DNA of 64,000 nt from Leptospira montravelensis (GTDB lineage: Bacteria > Spirochaetota > Leptospiria > Leptospirales > Leptospiraceae), in the NCBI RefSeq assembly GCF_004770045.1, contig NZ_RQFO01000017.1:1-64000 (forward strand), given 5' to 3'. The stretch's first letter is position 1. Every line of letters begins with the position of its first letter. The notes below the pieces were generated by a model. That model saw only the letters and a list, made by a program, of their open reading frames with translations, was not told the DNA's origin and made no database searches. Of this stretch, positions 50,033 to 61,778 are shown piece by piece. A program made the translations under genes and the position numbers.

Positions 50033-50443
50033 ATGGATTTTCTCTTATATCTGTATTGTTTGCTATTTGGAATCATTCTGGTTACGCCTTTTTTAGTCTT
50101 TTATTACAGATTCCGACTGGATGAATCACCCTTTGGTAAAGATGAAGGAGCTTATCTAAAACCCTTTACAGAAAAGAAAAACAATTTGTTGGATTCACTG
50201 AAAGACATTCGTTCTGACTTTGATTCGGGCAAATTAACAGAAGAAGAATTCCAAACCCAATCCCTTCCCTATATTGAAGCTTTGGATTCTTTAGAAGCAG
50301 AACTAATAGATAAAAAGGCAAATGTGGCAACTCTTCCCACTCCCAAAATCAACGAGAATTGGACTTGTGCCAACTGTGGTTCGTTTGTTGCTGTTCCTAA
50401 TGCAAAGTTTTGTCCCAATTGTGGAACAAGTCGTTTAGCTTAA
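50033..50443 (+). CDS. Membrane-anchored zinc-ribbon protein
   Basis: The 136-residue protein has one N-terminal membrane segment (LLYLYCLLFGIILVTPFLVFYY). An acidic helical part follows (SLKDIRSDFDSGKLTEEEF, similar to SHOCT/CcmI-type helices), and then a C-terminal zinc ribbon with CANC and CPNC pairs (WTCANCGSFV, KFCPNCGTS). The layout is common in small bacterial membrane proteins of unknown role. It is convergent with the MsbA-like gene and divergent from the CoA-transferase gene. Confidence 0.75.
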   Translation: MDFLLYLYCLLFGIILVTPFLVFYYRFRLDESPFGKDEGAYLKPFTEKKNNLLDSLKDIRSDFDSGKLTEEEFQTQSLPYIEALDSLEAELIDKKANVATLPTPKINENWTCANCGSFVAVPNAKFCPNCGTSRLA

Positions 50444-50451
50444 TAAAAGTA

Positions 50452-52335
50452 TTAATTTGAGCCAGAAAACTGCATATCATACAAACGTTTGTATTTAGAG
50501 TTTTGGTTTTTTAATAAATCAGAATGGCTTCCACTTTCTACGATTTCACCGTTTTCTAAATAGTAAATTGTATCTGCAATTTTGACAGTAGATAAACGGT
50601 GAGCAATGATGATAACTGTTTTGTTTTCATACAATCTAACAAATGCTTGCTGGATAAGACGTTCAGATTCAGTGTCTAAGGCCGAGGTTGCCTCATCCAA
50701 AATTAAAACTTCCGGATTGGCAAGTAGAGTTCTTGCAATTGAAATCCTTTGTCTTTGACCACCCGACAACATTACTCCGCGTTCACCAACGATGGTATCA
50801 TATCCTTCTTCAAAGGCTTCTATAAACTCAGAGGCAAAGGCATCTTCAGCAGCTCGTCTCACTTCGTCCTCAGATGCGTCAGGTTTTCCGAAAGCAATAT
50901 TTTCACGAATTGAACCGTTAAATAAAAAGATATTTTGCGAAACCACTCCGATGCGTTGGCGTAAATTATCTAAACTGATATCTTTTGCATTTACACCGTC
51001 CCAAAAAATACCACCTTCACTTGGATCGATTAATCTCGGCAAAAGGTCAACTAACGTTGATTTACCGGCTCCAGAAGAACCAACAATCGCGATGGTTCCA
51101 CCACGGGGCAAACTAAGATTGATATGTTTCAGTGCATAAATATCTGTATTAGGATATAAATAAGAAACGTTTTTATATTCGATGGAGGTAGAAAGTGGTC
51201 CCAAAGGATTTGGGACTTCTGGTTCCTTAATGTCCACATTTCTTCCCAAAATTTCAAATACACGATCACTTGCTATGACAGATGCTTGGATTAAATTCAC
51301 AAGAATACTCATCTGTTTTAACGGGCGCATCAAAAAAATTAAGGTTAGAAAAAAAGCAATAAACATCCCTTTTGAAAAACTTGCATCTTCTAATAAGTAA
51401 GCACCTATTCCTAAAAATACCATAGTCACAACAGAGCCAGATAACTCTGTCAAGGCGGGACCTATTTGGTGGTAAAAATGTGTTTTAAAAGTTTTATCAG
51501 AAAGGTTTTGATTTACTTTAAAAAATCGATCGGCTTCTTTATCTTCCATTGAAAATGCTCGGATCACTCGAATTCCAGAAATTACTTCCTGAAGGTCCCC
51601 ATTCAATTCAGATAACTGTTCTTGTTGGTTTTTTGTGGTTCGCCTGATTCGATCAGCGAATGTACTGACAGGTCCTACAATCAACGGAATTACAATAAAT
51701 AATAAAAAAAACAATTTCCAACTTAATACAAGTAAGATGATCAAATGAGTGACTATATAAAAGAAATCATTAATCGCATCTTTTAGATCATTTGAAACTA
51801 CTTTTCCAACAATATCCACATCATTGATCACCCGGCTCATAAGCACACCGGTCTTTTCACGATAGAACTCATTTAAAGGTAATACCTGCAGTTTTTTATA
51901 GAGAGCTTGTCTGAGATCACTGACAGCAAGTAAACCTGCAGAATTGACAAAGTAAACCGTTCCCGCAAGACAAAGAAGTTTCAAAAAGTAAATAGGTAGG
52001 ATGATTAAACAAAATAGATATACCAAATCATCAGGTTTTTTATCAACTAGTTCTTCGTTTGTTTTTTGTTTGAGATTGGCAAATTGCCATTCCCAGTATT
52101 TAAGTCCCTCGAGTTGGTTTGGTTTGTTGTATTCTGAAAGTAAGGTTTGGTCTTTTTTGGTAAGAGCAATTTGGAACTTGTAATTTTCACCAGTACCCAA
52201 GGAATCAAAAATAGGAATCAGAGACGTGAGGGAGGCCCCATTGAATATGGAAACAAATATAGACAGAAATATACCAATACTGAGTCTGTATTTGTATTTT
52301 GCCAAGTATGGCCAGAGTTTTCGGTAAATCTTCAC
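50452..52335 (-). CDS. MsbA-like ABC exporter
   Basis: The 627-residue half-transporter has a type IV exporter membrane domain with six helices and a C-terminal ATPase. Walker A is IVGSSGAGKSTL, the Q loop VVSQNIFLF, the signature LSGGQRQRI, Walker B VLILDEATSALD and the H switch IIAHRLSTV. Length and the N-terminal KIYRKLWPYLAKYKYR fit lipid A/lipid flippases (MsbA) or multidrug exporters. A periplasmic-loop insertion of about 70 residues between helices 1 and 2 (KKDQTLLSEYNKPNQLEG region) is longer than usual. The start is GTG at 52335, two bases from the divergent SBP start. Confidence 0.9.
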   Translation of the reverse strand: MKIYRKLWPYLAKYKYRLSIGIFLSIFVSIFNGASLTSLIPIFDSLGTGENYKFQIALTKKDQTLLSEYNKPNQLEGLKYWEWQFANLKQKTNEELVDKKPDDLVYLFCLIILPIYFLKLLCLAGTVYFVNSAGLLAVSDLRQALYKKLQVLPLNEFYREKTGVLMSRVINDVDIVGKVVSNDLKDAINDFFYIVTHLIILLVLSWKLFFLLFIVIPLIVGPVSTFADRIRRTTKNQQEQLSELNGDLQEVISGIRVIRAFSMEDKEADRFFKVNQNLSDKTFKTHFYHQIGPALTELSGSVVTMVFLGIGAYLLEDASFSKGMFIAFFLTLIFLMRPLKQMSILVNLIQASVIASDRVFEILGRNVDIKEPEVPNPLGPLSTSIEYKNVSYLYPNTDIYALKHINLSLPRGGTIAIVGSSGAGKSTLVDLLPRLIDPSEGGIFWDGVNAKDISLDNLRQRIGVVSQNIFLFNGSIRENIAFGKPDASEDEVRRAAEDAFASEFIEAFEEGYDTIVGERGVMLSGGQRQRISIARTLLANPEVLILDEATSALDTESERLIQQAFVRLYENKTVIIIAHRLSTVKIADTIYYLENGEIVESGSHSDLLKNQNSKYKRLYDMQFSGSN

Positions 52336-52337
52336 GT

Positions 52338-53762
52338 ATGAGAACCTTATCCCTTGTTTTCTTTCTCTTGTCCCTCACTTTTTGCCAAAAGGAAACTCCC
52401 CATTTTGACTTAAAAATCGCTCTTCCCTCTGATCCAGCGCATTTGGATCCCCTATTCCTGACTGATTTGTCAGGTCAAAAATTAGCAAAGTTCCTACACC
52501 AAGGACTATTCACTCGAGAGAAAAATGGTTTTATTTCTCCTTGGATTCTTTCCTACAAAAAACTTCCACACCCAAAAAATGAAGTCTGGCGCTTCCATCT
52601 TCATTCCCATGCGCCTAGTCTTTCCGATATCGAATACAGTTTATCCCGTTTAATTTTTGAAACCTATCCCAGAAAAGGAGACTATCAGTTCTTAGTCTCT
52701 ATTCGTTTGTCAGCTGAAAACCAAATCGATTTAGAATTTAAACAAGGAACCAAAGAAACAGAGTGGAAAGAAAAACTAAGTTTGCCATTTGCTTCCATCA
52801 TTGGGAAAGAGGAATGGGAAAAAGGGATTTTAAAGTCTTACGGAATATACAAACTCATCACATGGAAAAAAAATGAGTTTTTAGACTTAGAGTTACAAAG
52901 TGAAACAGATCTTGAGTTCCCTAAAAAAATTAGGTTCTTGATTTTACCGCAATCCACCACTTCCTTATTTTTATACAAAAAACATCAACTAGATGCATTC
53001 AAACTTACAGACTTTCTACTTTCCTTACCCGAAGCTAATTCCGAATTCACTCTAACAAAAAGAGGAAGGTCTGTTCAGTATGTTGCAATCAACCAGAACA
53101 ATCCATGTTTTGATATTCATTTTCGTAAAGCGCTCAATTTAGCAATCCCCCGCGAACTGATCATTCAGAAATTATTAGAAAACCATGCCGATTTCACTTA
53201 TGGACCCGTTCCTTTTATTTACTTGGATAAAATCCAGAAGGAACCAAATAAATTTAAAGAAAAATATGATAAAGATCTAGCGATAGACGAGTTAAAAAAA
53301 TCTTCCTGTTTTTCAAAAATCAAAAATACCAAATTAGAATTTCGAATGCGAGGTGATGATGAAAACCAAGCAAAAGGAAGAGCCATCAAACAAACGCTAG
53401 AGGAAATTGGACTAAAGATCCAAATTAAACCTATGGAAAAAGCTCCCTTATACAAAGAAAATGGAGAAGGCAAAGGAGACCTTACATTACTCACTTGGTA
53501 TTCCGATTTTGATTCGATATGGAATTTTTTAGATCCACTCTTTCATCCGAATAAAGTTGGTAATGGGGGGAACCGCGCTTTCTATAAAAATGCAGAGGTA
53601 GGTAAAATTCTGGACCAACCTTTCAAAAATGATAAGGATGCCGTTAAAGTCATCGAATGGATCCGAGAAGACAAACCCTGGATTTTTCTTTGGTCCATCC
53701 AGGAAAACTATTTAGTATCTAAGGATTTTCTTCGTTATAACGCGCTCGTCGATTTTCTATAA
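52338..53762 (+). CDS. Family 5 solute-binding lipoprotein (orphan)
   Basis: The protein is about 474 residues. Lipobox LSLTFC after a hydrophobic signal indicates lipid anchoring; the start at 52338 places it at the usual position. The body matches SBP_bac_5 (peptide/nickel-binding) proteins: IALPSDPAHLDPLFLTDLSGQKLAKFLHQGL, YSLSRLIFETYP, then VQYVAINQNNPCFDIHFRKALNLAIPRELI. No permease or ATPase of the import type is adjacent. The start lies two bases from the divergent exporter start, and the end overlaps the PBP1A gene by 44 bases, so the gene is fitted tightly on both sides. Confidence 0.82.
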   Translation: MRTLSLVFFLLSLTFCQKETPHFDLKIALPSDPAHLDPLFLTDLSGQKLAKFLHQGLFTREKNGFISPWILSYKKLPHPKNEVWRFHLHSHAPSLSDIEYSLSRLIFETYPRKGDYQFLVSIRLSAENQIDLEFKQGTKETEWKEKLSLPFASIIGKEEWEKGILKSYGIYKLITWKKNEFLDLELQSETDLEFPKKIRFLILPQSTTSLFLYKKHQLDAFKLTDFLLSLPEANSEFTLTKRGRSVQYVAINQNNPCFDIHFRKALNLAIPRELIIQKLLENHADFTYGPVPFIYLDKIQKEPNKFKEKYDKDLAIDELKKSSCFSKIKNTKLEFRMRGDDENQAKGRAIKQTLEEIGLKIQIKPMEKAPLYKENGEGKGDLTLLTWYSDFDSIWNFLDPLFHPNKVGNGGNRAFYKNAEVGKILDQPFKNDKDAVKVIEWIREDKPWIFLWSIQENYLVSKDFLRYNALVDFL

Positions 53763-56202
53763 CGGGCGGTTCCAATTCAACTGAATCCACAGCAGTTGGC
53801 CGAATTCGACTTCCTTGCGCATCATAAGTAGAAATTTCAGAATCATCATCAACTGGTTCTGGATTGAGATTAGCATTTTGATTTAAAGGTTCTTGTTTTA
53901 CAAAACCTGCTCTTTTAGGCGGTAAATCACCAATATAATAATACTGCGCATACAAAGGAACCTTACAGACGTAATCTGGATTGGATTCAATGATGGTTCC
54001 ATCATCGGCACAAACATCTACCTTAACAAAATCCCCAACAAAATTTGAAATCAACTGATTCCCCATTCCTAACTTAGATTTTACATTTTGTGTGTATCGG
54101 TACCATATCCCACCTGAAACTCCAGATCCTGAACCAGGGAAAGGTGCTCCTTCATCATGCCCTACCCAAACAACGGTTACATTTCTAGGAGTAAGTCCAG
54201 CAAACCATACGTCACGAACTCCTTTTAATCCTTTCCATCTTGAGGATTTTAATTTTGGAGATTGAACGGTTCCTGTTTTCCCAGCGTATAAAAAAGGTTC
54301 CCCTTCTTTTCGCTTTAAAGTCATTGTTCCTTCCTCTGTAAGGACAGATTGTAAAGTATTGATAGCCATAGCACAAGCAACTGGATCTAATATCTGTTCT
54401 GCGGCCTCATTAGGCACTGTATTATAAAATTCGTTCCCATCTAAATCTGTAATTTTTAGAATCTTTCGAGGAGTAACTCGCCTTCCTCCATTCATAAGAG
54501 TTGCATAGACCACGGAAAGTTCCATAGGACTCAGTTCCCCAGATCCAAGTGCTAATGATAAATTCTTTTGAAACCTAGCTTCTGCTTCTTCTTCGGGGAT
54601 GGAGAGAATAGCGCTTAGCTTTTGAATAAAATAGGAGATCCCAATTTCATGTAATAATTTTACTGAGACTGTATTCACAGATTGAGCAAGTGCTTGTCTA
54701 ACCGTTATCTCACCTTTATAGCCCTTATACCAGTTCTTAGGTGAATAACCAGAAATATCTAACTTTTCGTCTTTGATTTTTGAAGAAGGATTTACGATTC
54801 GTTTTTCAAAGGCTAATGCATAAACAAGGGCTTTGATCGTAGAACCAGGTTGTCTCTTCGCATCTTCTGCACGATTGAATCGAAATACATTTGAGATTTT
54901 ATACCCACCAACTAATGCTTCAATATCTCCTGTTTCAGGATCAAGAGAAATCATAGAACCACTAAGTTGTGGCAAAATCGCCCTTGTTACTTCTGCTAAA
55001 TCTGATTTCCCTTTACTTTGATAATCTGATTCTTGTTTGGTGAGGTCTGCTCTAACTGAATCAACACCAACACGTAAAGCTTCTTCGGCAAATCTTTGTT
55101 TTTCCAAATCTAAAGTTGTATATACAAGTAAACCTCGTTCTTCCAAATCTTCATTGGAAAATCGCTCTAATATAAATCTTCTGATTTCCGAATTAAAATC
55201 TGGAGCTAAGTTGACTCTAAAATCTTTGTCTGCACCATATTTCCCAATTTCACTTGAGTATTTTGGATTTCCTTCTTCGTCTTTGGTTTCTTTGACTTTA
55301 TAGATAGTTCTAAACTTTTTTAAATTCAATTCAATGGAATCTGAGAACTTATGAGGAATCTCTTTTTGCGAGGGGTGAAGCTCAGGATTCCTTGCCATAT
55401 CATATAACACGCGTTTTTGTCTCGAAAGAGCGATTCCTAAATTGCGAACAGGATTATAGACACTGGGAGCGGGGATAATTCCCACAAGTAAGGCAGCTTC
55501 TTCAGGACTTAGTTCTGATGCAGGTTTTCGAAAATAATATCTAGCAGCCTCTTCGACACCAGTATTCCCTTCTCCCAAAAATATTTGGTTTAAATACATG
55601 GCCAAAATTTCTTCCTTAGAATATTGGCTCTCAATATAAAAAGTGCAATAAAGTTCGGTTAGTTTATTAAATAAATTTCGTTTTCCTAAGTTTAAAGTTA
55701 GTTTTGCTAACTGTTGTGAGATGGTAGATCCACCTTGGGACAAACGAAATTGGATTAGATTTGTCACTACAGCACGACCAATGGCCGTATAGTTTAATCC
55801 AGAGTGGGAAAAAAATTCCCGATCCTCAGAAGAAAGAACGGCCCAAACAAGGACATTATGTTTTCCTAAGTTGTCTGTTCGAATGGGCCTGAAGTTTCTC
55901 CTATAAAACTCTCCCATAACTTTTCCACTGCGATCCAAAATCTTCACTGACTTTGGTTGAAAACTATCATAAAAGTTAGAAACTTCGGATCTATATTTTT
56001 CTAGTGATTTATGTACACGAGCTTCTTCGCCTGACCAAACCACATAGGCCCCACCCAAAAAGAAAAAAGATAAAAATACACCGAAAACAATTCCTAAAGT
56101 TAGGAAACGGACTCGCCTAACCCAAAAAAAGCGAGCTAGGTCTTTCAAATGACCGTATAATACTTCCAGGATGAGAACAAAAGAATTGGTTTGTTGGTTC
56201 AT
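53719..56202 (-). CDS. Bifunctional penicillin-binding protein 1A
   Basis: The 827-residue class A PBP polymerises and cross-links peptidoglycan. One N-terminal membrane segment ([21 protein letters not shown]) is followed by the GT51 transglycosylase: [13 protein letters not shown] with catalytic Glu, [12 protein letters not shown], and [11 protein letters not shown]. The transpeptidase has SxxK in [11 protein letters not shown] in AQSVNTVS and KTGT in YAGKTGTVQ. The acidic, Pro-rich C-terminal tail ([15 protein letters not shown]) is likely disordered. It overlaps Lon by four bases, so cell-wall synthesis and proteolysis genes are linked in one transcript. Confidence 0.93.
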   Translation of the reverse strand: MNQQTNSFVLILEVLYGHLKDLARFFWVRRVRFLTLGIVFGVFLSFFFLGGAYVVWSGEEARVHKSLEKYRSEVSNFYDSFQPKSVKILDRSGKVMGEFYRRNFRPIRTDNLGKHNVLVWAVLSSEDREFFSHSGLNYTAIGRAVVTNLIQFRLSQGGSTISQQLAKLTLNLGKRNLFNKLTELYCTFYIESQYSKEEILAMYLNQIFLGEGNTGVEEAARYYFRKPASELSPEEAALLVGIIPAPSVYNPVRNLGIALSRQKRVLYDMARNPELHPSQKEIPHKFSDSIELNLKKFRTIYKVKETKDEEGNPKYSSEIGKYGADKDFRVNLAPDFNSEIRRFILERFSNEDLEERGLLVYTTLDLEKQRFAEEALRVGVDSVRADLTKQESDYQSKGKSDLAEVTRAILPQLSGSMISLDPETGDIEALVGGYKISNVFRFNRAEDAKRQPGSTIKALVYALAFEKRIVNPSSKIKDEKLDISGYSPKNWYKGYKGEITVRQALAQSVNTVSVKLLHEIGISYFIQKLSAILSIPEEEAEARFQKNLSLALGSGELSPMELSVVYATLMNGGRRVTPRKILKITDLDGNEFYNTVPNEAAEQILDPVACAMAINTLQSVLTEEGTMTLKRKEGEPFLYAGKTGTVQSPKLKSSRWKGLKGVRDVWFAGLTPRNVTVVWVGHDEGAPFPGSGSGVSGGIWYRYTQNVKSKLGMGNQLISNFVGDFVKVDVCADDGTIIESNPDYVCKVPLYAQYYYIGDLPPKRAGFVKQEPLNQNANLNPEPVDDDSEISTYDAQGSRIRPTAVDSVELEPPVIENRRARYNEENP

Positions 56203-58571
56203 CTCTTTTTACCTTTGGATTTGGGAAAAACCAACTCTTCCACTTCTTCAAAACGAGTGACAGGATAAAAAGTAACACCCTTCTTTACGTAATCTGGAAT
56301 TTCTTGGAATGCCTTTTCGTTATCCTTAGGGAAAATGATTTTTTTCACACCCACACGTTTTGCAGCAACGATTTTTTCACGTAATCCACCGATAGCCAGC
56401 ACTTCACCAGTTAACGTTAGTTCTCCGGTCATACCAAAACCTGGAGCAATCACACGATCTGTTACAAGTGATAAAAGTGCCGTAGCCATTGTAATCCCAG
56501 CACTAGGTCCATCTTTTGGAGTGGCACCATCTGGAACATGTAAGTGAATTGCTTTTTTCTCAAATAAACTATCATTGTTCACATAATTTTTAACAAACGA
56601 CAAAGCTATGTTTGCCGACTCTTCCATCATTTTTCCCATCTGTCCGGTAAGTGTCAGTCCACCTTTACCTGGAATCAGTACGGCTTCGATTAGGAGCGTT
56701 GAACCTCCCGCATTGGTCCATGCAAGACCTAAAGCTGTTCCCGGAACTTTCGGTATGGTCATTCGATCATCCACAAAAGGTGGTGGACCTAAGTATTCTA
56801 CTAAATCTTTTTCTCGAATTTCTTTGGAATACTTATCCTTTAACACTTGTTTTAAGGCAATTTTACGAACCAATTTATCAAAAGTTTTTTCGAGTCCACG
56901 TAAACCGGATTCTCTAGAATAAGAATTGATAAGGACTGATACCGTTTCCTTTTTCATAGAAAAGGAGTCAGGATTTAATCCATTTTTCAGAAAGATTTTT
57001 TTCCAAAGATACTTTTGGAATATTTGTACTTTTTCTTCTGTAATATAGCCTGAAAGTTGAATGACTTCCATGCGATCCAAAAGTACACGTGGGATAGGTT
57101 CAAACGTATTTGCAGTTGCGATGAAAAGTACATCTGAAAGATCAAACGGTAAATCCAAATAATGGTCTCTAAAATTTGAATTTTGTTCGGGATCTAAAAC
57201 TTCCAGTAAGGCCGCTTGCGGATCTCCTTGGTATCCTTGTGACATTTTATCAATTTCATCTAATAAAATTACAGTATCTCGTTCTTTAGTAATTTTTAAT
57301 GCACTAATGAGTTTACCAGGCATAGCACCTATATAAGTTCGCCTATGTCCTTTGATTTCAGCCTCATCTCTGACGCCACCCACAGAAAAACGATAGAATT
57401 TACGACCCAAAGCTTCCGCCACTGACTTCGCAATGGAAGTTTTACCGACACCAGGTGGGCCAACCAAACAAAGAATAGATCCTTTGCTTTTTGGATTTAG
57501 TTTATGTACTGCTAAAAATTCTAAAATCCTTTCTTTCACATCTTCTAATTTGTGATGGTCCCGATTGAGAATTTTTTTGGCATGAAGTAGATTAACATCT
57601 TTTTCGGCAGGTTTTTCCCAAGGAAGGGCATCCACCAAATCTAAATAATTTCGAATGACATTATAATCGCTGGAGATTGGATCTGAATTTTTAAATTTAT
57701 CAATTTCTCTTTCTATTTCTACTATAATTTCATCCGCAACAGGAATGGACTTCAATCTCTCCAAAAGTTTTTCGTATTTGATTTCGGTTTTATCTTCTCC
57801 GACTCCTAACTCTTGTTGGATGGCTTTTAATTGTTCTCTGAGAAAAAACTGGCGCTGCTGGTTATCTATTTTATCGTTGATCTGTTCTTGGATTTTTTTC
57901 TGAAGAACCACCAACTCTATTTCTTTTTTTAAGAATAATAAAACCTTTTCCAATCGATCGTTGATCTGAATTGCTTCAATCACGGACTGGTATTCTTCTT
58001 TTTCTAAGTTTAGAATCGAACAAACAAAATCAGCCATCTTTGCTGGTTCATTCACATTCATCATCGTAAGTTTCATATCTTCTGTGAACAGAGGATTGTT
58101 TTGTGCCAGTTCCTTGGTCAAAATAAGTAAGGTTCTCATCAGAGCCTTGATATTATTTTTACTAGTACCCAACTCCTCTTCCGGATAATTTACGTTAGCT
58201 ATCAATACTGGTTCTTTTGTATGTATGGAATTGATTTTAAATCTTTGAATGGTATTTACTAAAATATTCATTCCACCATCAGGTAGATTGATTTTTTTCA
58301 AAATTCGAGCCACCACTCCGATTTGGAAAATATTATCTTCCGAAGGAAGGTCAGATTCATCTTCTTTTAAAAGGATAAGTCCCAAAAATCCAGCACCTTT
58401 AGATGATTCTTCAATGGATTGAATGAATCTGCCTGGAGGAACAATTAAAGGTGTGATGATTCCTGGGAATACTGGCCTTACCTTAATGGGGAGAAGAAAA
58501 ATTTGTTTTGGAAGAGAGTCTTCCATTCTCGCCAATTTTGTTGAGTTTTCCCAAAATTCATTTGTTTCCAA
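56199..58571 (-). CDS. lon: ATP-dependent protease Lon
   Basis: The 790-residue serine protease has an N-terminal LON substrate-binding domain ([19 protein letters not shown]), a coiled-coil region, AAA+ with GPPGVGKTS Walker A, and a C-terminal peptidase with catalytic Ser in [11 protein letters not shown] and Lys in [10 protein letters not shown]. It degrades misfolded and regulatory proteins. It lies 13 bases after UvrB and overlaps PBP1A. The C-terminus is Lys/Gly/Arg-rich (FPKSKGKKR). Confidence 0.96.
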   Translation of the reverse strand: METNEFWENSTKLARMEDSLPKQIFLLPIKVRPVFPGIITPLIVPPGRFIQSIEESSKGAGFLGLILLKEDESDLPSEDNIFQIGVVARILKKINLPDGGMNILVNTIQRFKINSIHTKEPVLIANVNYPEEELGTSKNNIKALMRTLLILTKELAQNNPLFTEDMKLTMMNVNEPAKMADFVCSILNLEKEEYQSVIEAIQINDRLEKVLLFLKKEIELVVLQKKIQEQINDKIDNQQRQFFLREQLKAIQQELGVGEDKTEIKYEKLLERLKSIPVADEIIVEIEREIDKFKNSDPISSDYNVIRNYLDLVDALPWEKPAEKDVNLLHAKKILNRDHHKLEDVKERILEFLAVHKLNPKSKGSILCLVGPPGVGKTSIAKSVAEALGRKFYRFSVGGVRDEAEIKGHRRTYIGAMPGKLISALKITKERDTVILLDEIDKMSQGYQGDPQAALLEVLDPEQNSNFRDHYLDLPFDLSDVLFIATANTFEPIPRVLLDRMEVIQLSGYITEEKVQIFQKYLWKKIFLKNGLNPDSFSMKKETVSVLINSYSRESGLRGLEKTFDKLVRKIALKQVLKDKYSKEIREKDLVEYLGPPPFVDDRMTIPKVPGTALGLAWTNAGGSTLLIEAVLIPGKGGLTLTGQMGKMMEESANIALSFVKNYVNNDSLFEKKAIHLHVPDGATPKDGPSAGITMATALLSLVTDRVIAPGFGMTGELTLTGEVLAIGGLREKIVAAKRVGVKKIIFPKDNEKAFQEIPDYVKKGVTFYPVTRFEEVEELVFPKSKGKKR

Positions 58572-58584
58572 TCAAAATCCTACC

Positions 58585-60579
58585 TTATGATTCTATCTTA
58601 TCGGGCCCGAGTGCTAACATTTTATCACGAAACATAGCGGCCTTTTCAAAATCCAAATCGGAAGCATAACGCAACATTTCTCTTTTCAATGCATCGCGTA
58701 ACTTGTCTTTGGTTTTGTATTTTTTCAAGGTAAATTCTTTTTCCATTTCCTTGAGTGCTTCTTCTTTACTATCCTCTTCCGCCATTTCACGTGGAAGGAT
58801 ATCATGAATTTCTTTAATGATACTTTGGGGAGTGATCCCCATTGCCGTATTATGTGCTTCCTGAATTAGACGGCGTCGTTCGGTTTCGCTGATCGCTTTT
58901 TTAATAGAATCAGTCATTCGGTCAGCAAATAAAATAGCTTTTCCGTTCACATTCCTTGCGGCCCGTCCAATGGTCTGGATCAGAGATTTATAGTTTCGTA
59001 AAAAACCTTCTTTATCTGCATCTAAAATCGCAACGAGGGAAACTTCCGGAATATCTAATCCTTCTCGGAGTAAGTTGATTCCCACGATACAATCATAAAC
59101 ACCCTTACGCAAATCTCTGATGATTTCAGTTCGTTCGATAGTATCAATCTCCGAATGTAAGTATGCAATTTTTAATCCCACTTCCTTATAATAATCAGTT
59201 AAATCCTCTGACATTTTTTTGGTAAGAGTAGTGATAAGTATACGTTCTTTCTTTTCAATACGAAGCCTAATTTCGTTTAATAAATCTTCGATCTGGTTGG
59301 TGGTAGGACGAACTTCCACCACGGGATCAAGCAGTCCCGTCGGACGTATGATTTGTTCAATGACCGCCTCACTTTTATCAATTTCTTTTTGATCAGGTGT
59401 AGCCGACACATACAAAGTCATCGGAGTTAAGGTTTCAAATTCCTCAAAATTCAGTGGACGGTTATCAAGAGCACTGGGAAGACGAAAACCAAAATCAACT
59501 AACGTCTGTTTTCTGGACCTATCCCCTGCATACATCCCACCAATCTGTGGAAGGGTTACATGGGATTCATCAATGATGAGCAAAAAATCCATATTGGGAA
59601 AATAATCAAGTAAACATGCGGGTCTTTCCCCTTCGTTTCTTCCAGTTAGATGGCGAGAGTAGTTTTCGATCCCACTACAATATCCCAGTTCCACAAGCAT
59701 TTCCATATCATAATTGGTTCTGGATTCAATGCGTTCTGCTTCTAAATGTTTTCCCTGTTTTAGGAATTTTTCCTTTTGATCCGCCATTTCAGTTTTAATT
59801 TTTTCGATAGCGTCTTTAATTTTAGGACCAGAAGTGATAAAGTGTTTAGCAGGATAAACTACCACTCGGTCTAGTTTGGTTTTTACCTTTCCGGTCAGTG
59901 GATCAATTTTAGAAAGTCCATCAATTTCATCTCCAAACAGTTCAATCCGAATGCCTTCCTCTTGGTAAGAAGGCATAATTTCAATAGTATCTCCACGAAC
60001 ACGAAAATTTCCTCGGCTAAAGTCTATATCGTTTCTTGCATATTGGATATGGAGAAATTTTCGTATGATTTGGTCCCTATCGATTTTGTCGCCGATTCGT
60101 AACATCACAACCGAATTCATATAATCTTCGGGAGAACCCAAACCATAAATACAAGATACAGAACTTACGATGATTACATCATCACGTTCTAACAAACTAG
60201 ACGTGGCACGTAATCTAAGTTTGTCGATCTCTTCATTCATCGACATATCTTTCTCTATAAATGTATCAGAGGACGGCACATAGGCTTCTGGTTGGTAGTA
60301 GTCGTAATAAGAGACAAAGTACTCTACAGCATTTTCAGGGAAAAATTCCTTAAACTCACGAAAAAGCTGTGCCGCAAGAGTTTTGTTATGTGACAAAATG
60401 AGAGTTGGTTTTTTGACACGAGTGATTACCTCTGCCATCGTAAAGGTTTTACCAGAACCTGTTACACCGACTAAGGTAATTTTATTTTTACCTTCGCCGA
60501 AGGACTTTGCAATATCTTCAATTGCTTTGACCTGGTCTCCGGCAGCCTTAAAAGGAGAAACCATTTTGAAATTTGCCAT
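58585..60579 (-). CDS. uvrB: Excinuclease ABC subunit B
   Basis: UvrB is the damage-verifying helicase-like subunit of nucleotide excision repair. The 664-residue protein has Walker [12 protein letters not shown], the beta-hairpin region [37 protein letters not shown], ATPase motifs V and VI ([27 protein letters not shown]) and the C-terminal UVR domain ([27 protein letters not shown]). Length is standard. It begins six bases after the HATPase gene. Confidence 0.97.
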   Translation of the reverse strand: MANFKMVSPFKAAGDQVKAIEDIAKSFGEGKNKITLVGVTGSGKTFTMAEVITRVKKPTLILSHNKTLAAQLFREFKEFFPENAVEYFVSYYDYYQPEAYVPSSDTFIEKDMSMNEEIDKLRLRATSSLLERDDVIIVSSVSCIYGLGSPEDYMNSVVMLRIGDKIDRDQIIRKFLHIQYARNDIDFSRGNFRVRGDTIEIMPSYQEEGIRIELFGDEIDGLSKIDPLTGKVKTKLDRVVVYPAKHFITSGPKIKDAIEKIKTEMADQKEKFLKQGKHLEAERIESRTNYDMEMLVELGYCSGIENYSRHLTGRNEGERPACLLDYFPNMDFLLIIDESHVTLPQIGGMYAGDRSRKQTLVDFGFRLPSALDNRPLNFEEFETLTPMTLYVSATPDQKEIDKSEAVIEQIIRPTGLLDPVVEVRPTTNQIEDLLNEIRLRIEKKERILITTLTKKMSEDLTDYYKEVGLKIAYLHSEIDTIERTEIIRDLRKGVYDCIVGINLLREGLDIPEVSLVAILDADKEGFLRNYKSLIQTIGRAARNVNGKAILFADRMTDSIKKAISETERRRLIQEAHNTAMGITPQSIIKEIHDILPREMAEEDSKEEALKEMEKEFTLKKYKTKDKLRDALKREMLRYASDLDFEKAAMFRDKMLALGPDKIES

Positions 60580-60585
60580 AGGAAC

Positions 60586-61269
60586 CTATGTTAGTTTACG
60601 AGTTGCTTTGAGTATAGCTTGTTTTCGATTGTCGCTAATTTCTAAATCAACTGAATCGAAAAGTTTTTGCATGACCATCATACCACGCATGAGTGTTGCT
60701 GTGGAAGAAAACTTACCCCTTTGAATATCGTCTTCTAGATTAAAATCTTTTACTGTATTGATCATTTCAATGGTAAAGGTTTTGTGTTTGTCGATTTGGA
60801 ATATAACTTCCACTCCGCCACCATCCCCATACTTCGCGGCATTCTCTACTGCTTCCACGGTGGCTATACAAAGATCCATACGTAAGTCTTCAATGATCCC
60901 ATTTCGTTTCAGAAAATAATCAAGCCTGGCACGAACATATTGCATGGGATTGTATGGTAGAGCACCAAGGATTACAAACTGTTCTGAAGTACCCATCTTG
61001 CGAATGATAGGAGAAGATTCAGCTAACAAATATTCCCTTGGGTCCAAGGGGTTTGTGGTGATGATTCCGTCTTTGGTAAATTCATCCAGGACAGAGGTCA
61101 TAGTTTCCAAAGTTGTATTTGGAATGTCCTTAAATTTCCTCTGGGTTTCCATAAACACCCAAGAGTAGAAATCGTTCACATTCCCCGAGAGGCCATTGGA
61201 GAACAAAGTTTTCACTTCTTTCTCTAACTCAGTTCTGGAGAGAGGGAACGGCATATATTCCCATTTCAA
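60586..61269 (-). CDS. HATPase (anti-sigma-kinase-like) protein
   Basis: The 227-residue protein has an N-terminal helical domain of about 120 residues and a C-terminal GHKL ATPase fold with the N-box motif ATVEAVENAAKYGDGGG (E-x3-N). A later G-like region is degenerate (RGKFSSTATLMRGMMVM). This is the form of RsbW/SpoIIAB-type serine kinases that bind anti-anti-sigma proteins, but no such partner is adjacent. It precedes uvrB in the same direction with six bases between, suggesting a shared stress transcript. Confidence 0.78.
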   Translation of the reverse strand: MKWEYMPFPLSRTELEKEVKTLFSNGLSGNVNDFYSWVFMETQRKFKDIPNTTLETMTSVLDEFTKDGIITTNPLDPREYLLAESSPIIRKMGTSEQFVILGALPYNPMQYVRARLDYFLKRNGIIEDLRMDLCIATVEAVENAAKYGDGGGVEVIFQIDKHKTFTIEMINTVKDFNLEDDIQRGKFSSTATLMRGMMVMQKLFDSVDLEISDNRKQAILKATRKLT

Positions 61270-61302
61270 GGGGAACGGAAGAGTTGTAAATTGTTTTATC
61301 CT

Positions 61303-61770
61303 TTAAGGATTAGTCCGTGTATTCTCTTGGCGCAGTGCTTCATAAAGTACAATGGCAACGGCATTGGAAAGATTGATCGAACGGCTCACCTCTGCCATAG
61401 GTAAGGAAATGATATGTTCTGGAGGGCAAGACTTGTGAATTTCTTCTGGAAGTCCCGAGGTTTCCCTCCCAAATAGAAAGACATCCTTCTTTTGGAAGGT
61501 TACATCCCAGTAGACTCTGGTCCCAAACTTGGATACTAGGAAGATTCGACTCCCTTCTTTTTCCTTTTGAGTTCGGAATTCTTCGAAATCCTCAAATCTA
61601 CGCAGATCCAGATCTTTCCAATAGTCAAGTCCTGCACGCCTGACTGCTTTTTCCGAAAGGTCAAAGGAGGGCTCCCCCACGATAGAGAGGGGAACACCGG
61701 CATTTACACAAAGTCTTGCTATATTTCCGGTGTTAGGTGGAATCTCTGGTTTAAAAAGTGCGATCTCCAA
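61303..61770 (-). CDS. trmL: tRNA (cytidine/uridine-34 2'-O)-methyltransferase
   Basis: The 155-residue SPOUT-class enzyme methylates the wobble base of tRNA-Leu. It has the conserved start IALFKPEIPPNTGNIARLCVNAG, then AGLDYW, the SAM-knot motifs LFGRETSGLPEEI and IISLPMAEVSRSINLSNAVAIVLYEALRQ. The normal TrmL length is about 155-160 residues. It lies eight bases after the S1-domain gene. Confidence 0.95.
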   Translation of the reverse strand: MEIALFKPEIPPNTGNIARLCVNAGVPLSIVGEPSFDLSEKAVRRAGLDYWKDLDLRRFEDFEEFRTQKEKEGSRIFLVSKFGTRVYWDVTFQKKDVFLFGRETSGLPEEIHKSCPPEHIISLPMAEVSRSINLSNAVAIVLYEALRQENTRTNP

Positions 61771-61778
61771 TTCGTGAA

